Of a DNA stretch of 64,000 nucleotides, positions 1-9,431 are shown piece by piece (position 1 is the first letter of the stretch; every line of letters starts with the position of its first letter). The stretch is from Streptosporangiaceae bacterium (GTDB lineage: Bacteria > Actinomycetota > Actinomycetes > Streptosporangiales > Streptosporangiaceae): NCBI GenBank assembly GCA_025934375.1, contig JAICYD010000017.1, forward strand, positions 1-64,000, read 5' to 3'. Made by a program: the position numbers and the translations under genes. The notes under the pieces are model-generated. The model saw nothing but the letters and a program-made list of their open reading frames with translations, was not told where the DNA came from and did not search any database.

Positions 1-136
1 GACAGCACCACCGGCTCCAGCCTGTTATCAGCCATGCTCCCAGCAGACCGCAGCCCGGACCCGGCGAAAAGCCCGCAGATCCAGATGGTGACGCGAAACG
101 ACTCACGTGGTAACCCAGCAACTCAGGGCCGGGTCA

Positions 137-1015
137 CTAGCGGGTCTCAGACAGCCTCTTGAGGAACTTCCTCAGTGACGAGTCGAGTTCCCTCGGGTCG
201 GACAGCGCTTCAACGGGGATGCGGTCCACGAAGGCAACACCGGCGTCTAGCCAAAGGCTGTCACGGGTCATGTCCATCGCCCGGCGCGCGTTGTGGCGGG
301 GACCGTCTATCTCCAGAATGCCAGCCCTCTTCTTATACGTCACGAGAACATCAGGCTCCCAAGTCCTGCCGGGGAGCCTGCCAGCAGCGAGGGGGAAGAT
401 TCCCAGCGTGTCGTCATTCGGGTAGGTCGCCTGAATCTTCTTGAGGGCCTTGTATACCTTCAGCTCGCCATCGTTGGTGAAGCTCAGCCCGTCATCGACC
501 CACCGGGGAGGCTCGTTGCGGATGCGCCGGGCATGGTTCGTCGGCTTGCCGCCCAGGAGCTGCCGAAGGTTATCCTGCCAGCCTGGGCCGAATTCGGGCA
601 AGATCTCGCGGGCACCCGCGAACCAGATGCCGTAGCTCTTGCGCCTCTCGATCTCGGAGCAGGCGTCCCTGATCTTGTCTGTGACATCTTCCGTGAAGCC
701 CGACATGTGCTCCGGGGCAACTTCGAGCCAGAGGGAATCATCGTCGAACCTGTCCTCACTCGGATCTACTTCGATCCGGTCCACGTCCAGAAGCAGCCCG
801 GCGATCTTGTCGTGACCCCGACCGATCAGCAGGTGAGCCGCGAGACTAATGGTCGCCTCTCCCCGGAGCTTCAGCCTTTCGCGGTGGTCGAGCCTGTCGT
901 TGGCAAGTAGCTCGCCGTACGTCTGAGTCCTGGGCTTACTGTTGTCGCCGCCAAAGTACCCCTGGGTCAATGTAACGACCCCGCTCCCGTTCGTGTCTTG
1001 GGATGAAAGTACCAT
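137..1015 (-). CDS. PD-(D/E)XK nuclease-like protein of unknown family
   Basis: I do not recognise the family of this 292-residue protein. Its C-terminal third looks like a VSR/DUF559-type nuclease core: an acidic residue in a helix near residue 184 (motif GELKVYKAL), then EPD at 220-222 and ILEIDG with Glu235 and Asp237, then a conserved-looking PRHNARR basic segment. That spacing matches the PD-(D/E)XK arrangement, so a DNA-cleaving or DNA-nicking role is inferred. The N-terminal two thirds are charged and unfamiliar. It sits downstream of a broken integrase on the same strand, which suggests a mobile-island cargo gene. No clear ribosome binding site precedes the ATG, so the start is uncertain. 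Confidence 0.6.
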   Translation of the reverse strand: MVLSSQDTNGSGVVTLTQGYFGGDNSKPRTQTYGELLANDRLDHRERLKLRGEATISLAAHLLIGRGHDKIAGLLLDVDRIEVDPSEDRFDDDSLWLEVAPEHMSGFTEDVTDKIRDACSEIERRKSYGIWFAGAREILPEFGPGWQDNLRQLLGGKPTNHARRIRNEPPRWVDDGLSFTNDGELKVYKALKKIQATYPNDDTLGIFPLAAGRLPGRTWEPDVLVTYKKRAGILEIDGPRHNARRAMDMTRDSLWLDAGVAFVDRIPVEALSDPRELDSSLRKFLKRLSETR

Positions 1016-1360
1016 CTCGGACCGACATTGACGCCTTAATCAACTCGTCTGCCATGAGCCACTGTCCCTACAGACGTCGCGCGGAAGCGCTCAGCCAGGC
1101 GCATCGAGGGTCGCCCGTCTCTCGACGGTGAGCGCGCGGAGCGCGCCTTTTGTTCTTGCCCGTGAACTTGACGTTGCGCCTGGCGGAGCCAGGCGGGGGG
1201 CGGTGGGGCGGGGGCGGCGGGCTGGCCCAGGAAATTCCGTCCTGACCCCGTTCGGCGCGGTACCGGCGGGGCCTTGGACGGCTGGCGTCGTGGTCCTAGC
1301 GCCCTTGCTGGCTGCTGCTCTTGGATGCTGCCTTATGGTCCTGGTGGTCTTGACCGCTAC
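1016..1360. other. Intergenic region between nuclease-like gene and integrase remnant
   Basis: No convincing gene is seen in these 345 bases. The short open frames have poor composition and no ribosome binding site. Two compact hairpins with GGA loops lie at 1132-1146 and 1178-1194. No tRNA or obvious attachment-site duplication was found. Confidence 0.5.
1132..1151 (+). terminator. Hairpin followed by T-run
   Basis: GCGCGC, a GGA loop, then GCGCGC is followed by CTTTT on the + strand. It has the shape of a weak intrinsic terminator. No + strand gene runs into it, so its role is unclear. A second hairpin with the same GGA loop (GCCTGGC / GCCAGGC, 1178-1194) lies 30 bases on. Confidence 0.3.
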
Positions 1361-2670
1361 CTAAGCTGCCTCGGCCTCGGTGTCCGGGGCGGGGCGGGTG
1401 GTCCACCTGGTGTTCATCCGGCCGGCCATGCGGTCAAGGCGTCCGGGCATGCTGCGGACGTAACGGCGGAACGTCACGTCGGGGGACTTGTGCCCTAGGG
1501 TCTCCGACAGGTCGGCGATGTTCGCGCCACTGGCGGCTTCTCGCTGGCGAACTGGTGGCGCAGGTTGTGAGCGTGCCAGCCCGGCTCAATCCCCAGGGCC
1601 TCGGCGACTGCGGCTAGCCGCTCGGCTGCGGTCACGTAGGACAGGTAGCGGGTGCGGCCGGTGGCCCCGGGGCAGACGGGCCCGTCTGGCAGTGCCTGGA
1701 TCATGTTCCAGATGTAATCGGGTACGGGGATGTCTCGGCCTTCGCCTGCGGGCCGGTGCTTGATCGCTACTTGTGAGTGGCCGTCGTCGGCTGCCTGCCA
1801 GCGCAGCTGCCACACTCGCGCGCCGTCGTCGCGCTGGACGAAATCGGACTTGGCCGCTCCCAGTGCCTCGCCGATTCGCGCGCCGCAGCACCGCATGAGC
1901 CATGCGGCCACCCCTAGCCCCTTCAGGGTGCGCTTGCGGGTCCGGCCCGTGGCGTCCGTGGCCGTGATCGTGATCCCGTCTGCCAGTTGGCGCACCTGCT
2001 CGTCGGTGACGAACACCCATGGGGCGTTGCGCGCTGCCCACTCCTCGGCGTTGGGCCGGTAAGTCTTCAGCTCGATCCCTACAACCTGGTGGCCGGGGAT
2101 GACGTGGCGGCGGACGGCTAGGTCCAGGGTTCCCTGGACCATGCGCAGCACGCTGGCGCGGTAGACCCGTGACCGCTTGATGTGGGTGGTGTTGACCAGG
2201 GTGTCAACCTCGGCTTCCATCCGGGCCACGGTGGCAACCGGGAGCGCGTCGAACATCTCCTGAGCGCCGGACCCCCGGTAGTTGCGCTCATATACCTCTA
2301 GGGTGTCGGCGCTGAAGTCGAGCCTGGCCGTGTAGTCCTTGCGGATGTCGCCGAACTTCCGGGCCCCCGCGCGGGGGTCGGTGAACAGCGCCCCCTGGGT
2401 GACCTTTTTCGTGGACAGCTCGGCCTGGAACACCTGGGCCTCGGTGAGCGTCGTGAACGATCCCTCACGCTGGCGGGAGTTGACCGAATACCGTACCGTC
2501 CACTTGTGCGGGCACTCCTGCACCTGGCCGGGCTCGCATGTGTGCTGACAGGTGCCGGCCGCGCATGACTTGTTGGTCTGCGGCCGGTGGCCGGTGCGGT
2601 CGCACTTCTTGAAGATCGTCGCCTGAATGATGCCGTTAGCCTCCGCTGATGACTTTTTCGACACGTTCAT
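1361..2670 (-). pseudogene. Tyrosine recombinase/integrase, frameshifted before the catalytic C-terminus
   Basis: This is a phage/ICE-type tyrosine integrase: an N-terminal zinc-like Cys/His segment, a SAM-like core-binding domain, then a catalytic domain with the first Arg in CCGARIGEALG and the HxLRH box as HAHNLRHQFASE. Right after that box (about 1537-1543) the frame ends in a short nonsense tail. In the next frame the expected continuation is present: AASGANIADL, LGHKSPDVTFRRYVR with the catalytic His and Tyr, and a stop at 1361-1363. The change equals loss of one base. The chosen ATG at 2670 has AGGAG nine bases upstream. Either the gene is dead or the base is a sequencing error. Its product would integrate or excise the element that carried it. 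Confidence 0.8.
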
Positions 2671-2704
2671 GACACCTGACTCCTGCCTGACCCTGGAGTT
2701 CCCA

Positions 2705-2727
2705 GTATGCCCGTGAACTGGGCATAC
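2705..2727. promoter_or_regulatory. Inverted repeat upstream of the integrase
   Basis: GTATGCCC (2705-2712) and GGGCATAC (2720-2727) form an 8-bp inverted repeat with a 7-base centre, about 35 bases upstream of the integrase start. It looks like an operator for a dimeric repressor controlling the integrase. This is inference from position and symmetry only. Confidence 0.4.
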
Positions 2728-2766
2728 ATCCATTATCATGGTATTGAAACCAATCCCCAGGCCCGG

Positions 2767-2792
2767 GTCGGCCGCCCTTCCGGGCGGCCGAC
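2767..2792 (-). terminator. Strong hairpin after the two-component operon
   Basis: An 11-bp perfect stem (GTCGGCCGCCC with its complement) closes a TTCC tetraloop, starting about 30 bases past the kinase stop codon. There is no T-run, as is common in actinomycete terminators. It probably ends the regulator-kinase transcript. Confidence 0.6.
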
Positions 2793-2823
2793 AAATCCGG
2801 CTTCCCTTCACCAGGCTGCTGAC

Positions 2824-4138
2824 TTAGGCGAGCGGCAGCGTGAGGGTCAGCCGGGCCCCGTGGCCCGGCTGACTGTCGGCGGTGAGCATGCCGCCGTGCG
2901 CGGAGGCGAGCTCAGCGGCGATGGCGAGGCCAATCCCGCTCCCGGACGTCTGCGCGCCCGCCTGGCCACGCCAGAACCGCTCGAAGATCCGCGGCAGCTC
3001 GTCGGCGGGGATGCCGACGCCGGTATCGGCGACCTCCAGGACCGCGTCCCGGCCGCGCTGCGCGGTGCTGATCGTCACCATGCCGCCCGCCGGGGTGAAC
3101 TTGAGGGCATTGCCGAGGAGGTTGGCGACGACCTGGTGCATCCACCGCTCGTCGGCCAGGACGGGGACGGGGGCCAGCCGGCGTTCCAGCGCGACCTCAG
3201 CCATCTCGAACTGGCGGGCCAGGCTGTCGGCGGCGGCGCCGGCGACCTCAGCGAGGTCGTGGCGCTCCCGCGTCAGGTGCAGCGCGGCGGCGTCGGCGGC
3301 GGCCATGGTCTGCAGGTCATCGATCATGCGAGCCAGCCGGAGCACCTCGTCGTGCAATGACCCCAGCTCTTGCGGGGTGGGGGCGGTGACACCATCGAGC
3401 AGGGCCTCGTGCCCGGCTTGCAGCACCGCCACCGGGGTGCGCAGCTCATGCGCGACGCTGGCCACCAAGTCCCGGCGTATCTGGTCTTCATGGTCGAGCG
3501 TGTCGGCCATGTGGTCGAAGGCGGCCGCGAGCTCGCGCAGCTCACCGGGGGCCTTGATCTTGCCTGCCCGCGCGGACCGATCGCCGCTGGCCATCGCGCG
3601 GGTCACCGTGATCAGGCGGGCGACCGGCCGGGTGATCCGCCGGGCGACCGCCAGGCCCGCGACCAGCGCGACCAGCGCGGCCAGCCCGGAGGTCCCGGCG
3701 ATCGCTCGCAGCAGGGCAGTCCGCAAGACGCTGTCGGCGCCGCCGAGGCCGGCGGCGGTCAAGGAGACCTCCGCCGTGCCGACCCGCTGGCCGCCGGCCA
3801 GGACGGGCGCGATGGACGAGGGACTGGCGGTCGGCGCGAAGCGGGGGGTGGTCGCGACCGTGCGCCCGGCCGCGTCGGCTATCCGGACCTGCACGCCGCT
3901 ATGGGCCGCCAGGTCGAGGACCGGCCGGAGGTTGGCACCCGCCCAGGCCTGCTGCTGGCTCCAGGAGTCGCCCGCCGCCGTCGCGATCGCGCCCGTCAGG
4001 TCGGCGCGCTGGCTGCTGACTAGTGACGACACGTCGGCGGCGGAGAATACCGCGGTGAGGATGGCGAGCAGGGCCACCGCCGCCAGCGCAACCCCCAGGA
4101 ACGCCAGCGTCAGCCGCAGGCCGAGCGTGTTGCCGCGC

Positions 4139-4146
<8 letters not shown>
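2824..4146 (-). CDS. Two-component sensor histidine kinase (OmpR-partner type)
   Basis: This 440-residue membrane sensor phosphorylates the response regulator encoded just upstream. An N-terminal transmembrane helix (about 10-35) and a second helix near 145-165 enclose a short extracytoplasmic sensor region. A HAMP segment follows (RRITRPVARL), then HisKA with the phospho-accepting His in SVAHELRTP near residue 230, and the ATPase domain with the N box (NLLGNALKFTPAGG), DTGVGIP G1 box and a second Gly-rich box near the end. The gene overlaps the regulator by 8 bases, so the two are co-translated. The signal cannot be told from the sequence; the sensor domain has no recognised fold. Confidence 0.93.
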
Positions 4147-4836
<690 letters not shown>

Positions 4837-4966
4837 CGCCTCCCGTCGCCGTCTCGTGTCGCGCCTCCACACCGTCACCATGTCAACTTCACCGGGCGGG
4901 CACGCTCACGGGGTGCAGTGGTACCGCATAGCGATACCGCTAGAACCGCAGCATAAGGCAGGGCTG

Positions 4967-5101
4967 ATGACTGGAAGCGACCTACTCGTCGTGGGGCCGT
5001 GGATCATCTTCGGCGTCTGCCTGGCGGCCTTGTGCATCCGGCTGCTTCGCGCGCGCCGCTCCGGGCAGCGGCCGCCGTCCGCACAGCGGAAAGACAGCTA
5101 G
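4967..5101 (+). CDS. Small single-span membrane protein
   Basis: This is a 44-residue protein with one hydrophobic segment (LLVVGPWIIFGVCLAALCIRLL) followed by a basic, Arg/Ser-rich tail, so it is probably a bitopic inner-membrane peptide with the tail in the cytoplasm. The ATG at 4967 is preceded by GGCAGGG. It lies 20 bases before the zinc-finger gene and reads in the same direction, so they may share a transcript. It is divergent from the two-component operon. No family is recognised. Confidence 0.5.
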   Translation: MTGSDLLVVGPWIIFGVCLAALCIRLLRARRSGQRPPSAQRKDS

Positions 5102-5121
5102 CCCCTCGATCAAGGAGTCCC

Positions 5122-5538
5122 ATGCGAGCAGAAGACAAGGACACGCGCGGCCCACGCTGGAGGGCCATCCTTGAGGCGCGATGGCGGGACCGGCTCCAGG
5201 AGGTCATCGAGCTGTCGGGGGCATATTACGCGGCCACCGCGGAGCCGGCGGGCGGCATTGAGGACCGGCGCGCCCGGCGGCTGCTACGGCAGGCGGTAGT
5301 GGCGCGCCAGCGGCTAGCCGACACCGAGGCCGCCCTTACCCGGCTGGCGACCGGGGGCTTCGGCCGGTGCGAGCAGTGCGCGACGCCGATCGTCCCCGTG
5401 CTGCTCGCCGCCGCCCCCGAGACCAGGTACTGCACCCGCTGCGGGACGGCCGAGATCGCGCCGGGCAACGGGCACAAGGAGCGGGCCGCCCCGCCGCGGC
5501 TGGTGCCCGCGCAGCGCATCCCGGCGGGACGCCCGTGA
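5122..5538 (+). CDS. DksA/TraR-family C4 zinc-finger protein
   Basis: This 138-residue protein has a helical, charged N-terminal region and a C-terminal four-cysteine zinc finger (CEQC ... CTRC) of the DksA/TraR type. Members bind RNA polymerase through the secondary channel and tune transcription during stress; many actinomycete members are uncharacterised. The motif RLATGGFGRCEQC is typical of the group. The start at 5122 follows AAGGAG. The coiled-coil tip Asp-x-x-Asp-Ala motif of true DksA is not evident, so the effect on polymerase may differ. Confidence 0.75.
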   Translation: MRAEDKDTRGPRWRAILEARWRDRLQEVIELSGAYYAATAEPAGGIEDRRARRLLRQAVVARQRLADTEAALTRLATGGFGRCEQCATPIVPVLLAAAPETRYCTRCGTAEIAPGNGHKERAAPPRLVPAQRIPAGRP

Positions 5539-5655
5539 TCGCCCCCGAGGGCCAGCGTCGCGTCTCCACCGGATCTCCACGCGGCCCCGACCAGCCTTGC
5601 ACACTGATCGCCGAGCCTGATGGGGTGAACGACAAGGAAGGGCAGGGAAACTGCG

Positions 5656-6168
5656 ATGCTTGGAAGCGGTATGCCGCTGATGAACCCGGTCAGCGCGGCC
5701 TGGAACACCGTCGGGCGATTCGACGACTACGAGAGCGCTCAGCGCGCCGTCGACCGGCTCTCCGACGACGGCTTCCCGGTCGAGAAGCTCGACATTGTCG
5801 GGTCCGGACTGCGGCTCGTCGAGCGGGTGACGGGCCGCCTGACCAGTGCCCGGGCCGCGGGCGCGGGCGCGCTGAGCGGCCTGTGGGCGGGCCTGCTGCT
5901 CGGGATCTTGCTCGGGCTGTTCACGTCGGGGCACTCGTTCCTCGCCGTCGCCCTGACCGGTGCCGCCTTCGGGGTGCTGTGGGGCGCGGTCTTCGGGTAC
6001 GTGGCGCACGCCAGGACCAAGGGCCAGCGCGACTTCAGTTCCGTGCGCGGGCTGGTCGCGACCAACTACGACCTGATCGCCCGCGAGGGCTCGGTCGACC
6101 GCGCTCGCTCGATGCTCAGCGAGGCGGGACTGCTACCGCAGGTAGATATGGAGGCGCCCGGACGCTGA
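5656..6168 (+). CDS. General stress protein 17M-like membrane protein
   Basis: The N-terminus (FDDYESAQRAVDRLSDDGFPVEKLDIVGSGL) matches the YflT/general-stress-protein-17M domain, a ferredoxin-like fold seen in small actinobacterial stress proteins. A middle hydrophobic stretch of two helices (about 78-118) gives a membrane hairpin, followed by a soluble tail that again has a Tyr-Asp ... Ala-Arg pattern. Function is not established for the family. It lies between the zinc-finger gene and terC on the same strand, in a stress- and envelope-flavoured neighbourhood. Confidence 0.75.
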   Translation: MLGSGMPLMNPVSAAWNTVGRFDDYESAQRAVDRLSDDGFPVEKLDIVGSGLRLVERVTGRLTSARAAGAGALSGLWAGLLLGILLGLFTSGHSFLAVALTGAAFGVLWGAVFGYVAHARTKGQRDFSSVRGLVATNYDLIAREGSVDRARSMLSEAGLLPQVDMEAPGR

Positions 6169-6202
6169 CGATCTGGCGACGTCAGCCGAGCGGAGGTCAG
6201 CG

Positions 6203-7243
6203 TTGACCGCTCCGCTGTGGGCGTGGGCCGCCTTCCTGGCCTTCGTAGCCGCCATGCTGCTCCTGGACCTGTTCGTGCTCCACCGTCGGGCTCACGAGGT
6301 GTCGATGCGCGAAGCGGGCATCTGGAGCGTCATCTGGATCGGCATCGGGCTGGGCTTCGGCGGCCTGCTGTGGGCCTGGGCGGGAGGGGTGACCGCCCAG
6401 GCCTACCTAGCCGGCTACCTGATCGAGAAGAGCCTGTCGGTCGACAACCTCTTCTTGTTCGCCGCCATCTTCTCCGCGCTCGCCATCCCGGCGCGTTCCC
6501 AGCACCGGGTGCTCATGCTCGGCATCATCGGCGCGCTCGTCATGCGAGCCGCCTTCATCGCCGCCGGCATCACCTTGATCGAGGCCATTCACCCGGTCAT
6601 CTACGTCTTCGGCGCCGTGCTGCTCGTGGCCGCGTTCAACATGCTGCGCCCGGCCGCGCACGACGCGCCCGGCCGCCCCCGCGTGCTGCGGGTCCTGCAG
6701 CGGATCCTGCCGGTCACCGACCGCCTGCAGGGCCAGCGGTTCATCACGCGCCAGGGCGGGGGCGGGAAAGGCCGCCTGCTCGCCACCCCGCTGCTGCTGG
6801 CGCTGATCGTGATCGAGACCGCCGACGTCATCTTCGCCGTCGACTCGATCCCGGCGATCCTCGCGGTCACCACCGACCCGTTCGTGGTCTACACGTCGAA
6901 CGTCTTCGCACTGCTCGGCATGCGCGCGCTGTACTTCCTGCTGGCGGGGGCGGCCACCCGGCTGCGCTACCTGCGCCCGGGGCTGGCGGTCATCCTCGGG
7001 GCGGTCGCCGTCAAGCTGCTGCTCGCCGACGTCGTGGAGTTCCCGGCCTGGTCCGCCCCGGCGTTCATCACCGCCGTGCTGGCCGTCGTCGCCGTGCTCT
7101 CGCTGCGCTCAACTCGCGGTGACCGCCGCCCGCCGGATGGGGGTCAGGTGACCGGCACGTCGGTCACCGAGTTCCCGCTGGAGTTCGCGAACCACATGCG
7201 GGAGCCGTCGAACGCCGCGCCCCCCGGGGCGCTGAAGCCGTAG
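6203..7243 (+). CDS. TerC/Alx-family integral membrane protein
   Basis: This protein of about 346 residues has eight or more hydrophobic helices and the TerC signatures LIEKSLSVDNLFLFAAIF and ETADVIFAVDSIPAILA, whose acidic residues lie within membrane helices. The family is linked to tellurite resistance and to manganese export that helps metalation of exported proteins. The start is a TTG at 6203 with GGAGG six bases upstream. The last 33 or so residues are read from the opposite strand of the converging propeller gene: the stop lies 100 bases inside that gene. This tail is hydrophilic and unlikely to be functional. Confidence 0.88.
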   Translation: MTAPLWAWAAFLAFVAAMLLLDLFVLHRRAHEVSMREAGIWSVIWIGIGLGFGGLLWAWAGGVTAQAYLAGYLIEKSLSVDNLFLFAAIFSALAIPARSQHRVLMLGIIGALVMRAAFIAAGITLIEAIHPVIYVFGAVLLVAAFNMLRPAAHDAPGRPRVLRVLQRILPVTDRLQGQRFITRQGGGGKGRLLATPLLLALIVIETADVIFAVDSIPAILAVTTDPFVVYTSNVFALLGMRALYFLLAGAATRLRYLRPGLAVILGAVAVKLLLADVVEFPAWSAPAFITAVLAVVAVLSLRSTRGDRRPPDGGQVTGTSVTEFPLEFANHMREPSNAAPPGALKP

Positions 7244-8547
7244 GCGCCGCCGGCCAGGGTCTGGACCAGGCTGCCGTCCACGTGGCTGATCTCGGTCACC
7301 GAGTTGCCGTCGAGGTTAGTGACCCACAGGTGCAGCCCGTCGAACGCGATGCCGAACGGCAGGTTGAAGCCGTAGCTGGCCCCGGCGACGACCTGGACGA
7401 AGTCGCCGGTGGCGGCGTTGAACTCCGACACCGACGCGCCGGTCTGATTGGCGACCCACATGTTCGTCCCGTCGGACGCGAGGGCGTCCGGGCCGTCGAA
7501 CCCGTACCCGGCAGAGGGGGGCAGCACGCGGAACACGCTGCCATCAGAGGCGTTGATCCCGGTGACGGACCCGTTCTTGGGATCGGTCACCCACAGGTGG
7601 CCGCCGCCGAACGCGATCGCGTCGGACTCGGAGAAGTCGTAGCTCGGGCCGGTCAGCGCGCGGACCAGGCTGCCGTCCGACGGGCTGATCTCGGTGACCG
7701 CGCTGAGGCTGACCACCCACAGGTGCGTGCCGTCGAAAGCGATGCCCTGCGGGGTGCCGAAGTCGTAGGCGGCGCCGCTGACCACGCGGACCAAAGCGCC
7801 GTTGGCCGGGTTGACCTCGGTGACCGAGTTGCCGCCGGCGTTCACGATCCACAGGTGGGCTCCGTCGAACGCGATGCTCACGGGCCCGGAGAACCCGTAG
7901 CTGGCGCCGCTGAGAACGCGGACCAGCTTGCCGTTGGCCGGGTCGATCTCGGTCACTGAGCCGCCGTTGTTGGCGATCCACAGGTGCGTCCCGTCGAAGG
8001 CCATGCCGTTGGGGTGGTTGAACCCGTAGGCGGCCCCGCTGTAGGCCCCGCCCCACCAGTCGAGCGTGGCCACCCGGGACAGGTCCGGCGCTGGCGGGGC
8101 GCCGGCGGGCCCGGTGGCGCCGGTGGCGCCCGCCTTGGCGAGGACGGCCCAGTCGGCCGGCGTCGTGGCCGGGCTCTTGCCCCTGCTCGCGTGGACCGCT
8201 ATGTAACTGGAGCCGTTGAGCGCGACCGCGTCGCGGGGATTGTAGGAGGCGGTCGCGGACCAGGTGCCGCGCCAGGTGATGCCAGTGCCATTCCAGGTGA
8301 CCTGCCGTTCCCCGGGCACGCAGTGCTGCCGGGCCGAGGGGTCGATGAGGCGCAGCGCGCCGTTGCTGGTCCGGTAGCAGGCGGTGAAGACACTGGTCCC
8401 CGACGCCGGGATCGCCGCCAGGGCGATGCCGCCGCCTCCTCCGGCCACGATGACGGCCGCTGCCAGGGCCACCGCCCATGGGCGCTTCAGCCATCCTGCG
8501 GACCGCGCGAGGGCGCGCGGCAGCGTTATGCGTCCCGTCCTAGACAT
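7144..8547 (-). CDS. Secreted seven-repeat beta-propeller protein with carbohydrate-binding-like module
   Basis: An N-terminal signal sequence or membrane anchor (AVALAAAVIVAGGGGGIALA) is followed by a small module, WSATASYNPRDAVALNGSSYIA...PADWAVL, resembling chitin-binding CBM5/12 domains, and a short collagen-like GATGATGPAG linker. Then come seven repeats of about 43 residues with the pattern YGF..P.GIAFDGTHLWVAN..GNSVTEI.P.NG.LVRVL, as expected for a seven-bladed propeller of the NHL/Vgb-like type. The protein should be exported, and binding of polysaccharide or wall is inferred. The start at 8547 has GGGAG upstream; starts to 8616 are possible. The gene's 3' end overlaps terC on the other strand by 100 bases. 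Confidence 0.78.
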   Translation of the reverse strand: MSRTGRITLPRALARSAGWLKRPWAVALAAAVIVAGGGGGIALAAIPASGTSVFTACYRTSNGALRLIDPSARQHCVPGERQVTWNGTGITWRGTWSATASYNPRDAVALNGSSYIAVHASRGKSPATTPADWAVLAKAGATGATGPAGAPPAPDLSRVATLDWWGGAYSGAAYGFNHPNGMAFDGTHLWIANNGGSVTEIDPANGKLVRVLSGASYGFSGPVSIAFDGAHLWIVNAGGNSVTEVNPANGALVRVVSGAAYDFGTPQGIAFDGTHLWVVSLSAVTEISPSDGSLVRALTGPSYDFSESDAIAFGGGHLWVTDPKNGSVTGINASDGSVFRVLPPSAGYGFDGPDALASDGTNMWVANQTGASVSEFNAATGDFVQVVAGASYGFNLPFGIAFDGLHLWVTNLDGNSVTEISHVDGSLVQTLAGGAYGFSAPGGAAFDGSRMWFANSSGNSVTDVPVT

Positions 8548-8732
8548 TCCCGCTCCCGTTGAGTGCAGTGAGTGATTTGAGCCGCTTCCCGCCATGCCTG
8601 CTTCCCCTGCTCGCATGGACGGAATGAGATGATTGGCGACTCGTCAAGCGGATTATGCCCGCGCCGCGCCCCGCTGGCTAGAGGAGATCGCTGAGCACCT
8701 GCCAAGAATCTCGCGGGGCGTACCCTCAGAGC

Positions 8733-8969
8733 ATGTGCCGAAGCATCAAGACATTGCGCCCGCCGTACGCCGAGCAGGTAACCGACGCGGACATCCGGGC
8801 GGCGGCCCTGCAGTACGTGCGTAAGATCAGCGGCTTCCGTGCCCCCGCCGGGCACAACGCGGAGGCCTTCGCGACGGCCGTCGAGGAGATCACCGCCGCG
8901 AGCACCCGCCTGCTGGCCGCCCTGGAGGTCCGCGGTAGCTCAGGGGTAGTGGTTCGCGACGTTGGGTAG
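8733..8969 (+). CDS. DUF2277-family small protein
   Basis: This is a 78-residue protein beginning MCRSIKTLRPPYA and continuing ADIRAAALQYVRKISGF.AP, the signature of DUF2277, a small conserved family of unknown function in actinobacteria and some proteobacteria. A -10-like TACCCT box sits exactly six bases before the ATG and there is no Shine-Dalgarno sequence, so the mRNA is probably leaderless. The stop codon overlaps the putative -10 box of the next gene. Confidence 0.85.
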   Translation: MCRSIKTLRPPYAEQVTDADIRAAALQYVRKISGFRAPAGHNAEAFATAVEEITAASTRLLAALEVRGSSGVVVRDVG

Positions 8970-8978
8970 CATCCACTC

Positions 8979-9377
8979 ATGAGGCTCATCCTCAACGTGA
9001 TCTGGCTCGTGCTCTGCGGCTGGTGGATGGCAATCCTGTACGCATTCGCGGGGGTAGTCTGCTTTATCCTCATAATCACGATTCCGTTCGGAATCGCGGC
9101 ATTCAGGATCGCGAACTACGTGCTATGGCCGTTCGGCCGGTCTGTAGAGGTCCGCAGGGACGCCGGCCTGGGGTCCCTCATCGGCAACATCATCTGGATC
9201 ATCCTGATCGGCTGGTGGCTAGCCGTCGGCCACTTGACGAGCGCGATCGCGCTCTTCATCACCATTATCGGCATTCCCCTCGCCCTGGCGGACCTCAAGA
9301 TGATCCCGATCTCGCTCGTCCCCCTGGGGGTGCGGATCGTGCCCTCGGATGAGCTGTATCCCGGCTATCGCCGCTAG
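8979..9377 (+). CDS. YccF-domain inner-membrane protein
   Basis: A 132-residue integral membrane protein consists of two tandem YccF units: NVIWLVLCGWWMA...IPFG.AAFRIA..VLWPFGR, then GNIIWIILIGWWLA...IPLA.A..K. Four hydrophobic helices are predicted. YccF proteins have no established function. A TAGCAT box lies six bases before the ATG, again suggesting a leaderless transcript of its own. Confidence 0.88.
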   Translation: MRLILNVIWLVLCGWWMAILYAFAGVVCFILIITIPFGIAAFRIANYVLWPFGRSVEVRRDAGLGSLIGNIIWIILIGWWLAVGHLTSAIALFITIIGIPLALADLKMIPISLVPLGVRIVPSDELYPGYRR

Positions 9378-9431
9378 CCTCGCGGGGCAGCCGGCGCACG
9401 GCTGGCGGGCCGGGGCAGTAGCCTGTGCGGC

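Noticed and set aside
8928..8975. tRNA-like stretch (GTAGCTCAGGGGTAG)
   Set aside because: It resembles a D-arm, but there is no matching acceptor stem, anticodon arm or GGTTCGA T-arm at the right distance, and it lies at the end of the DUF2277 gene.
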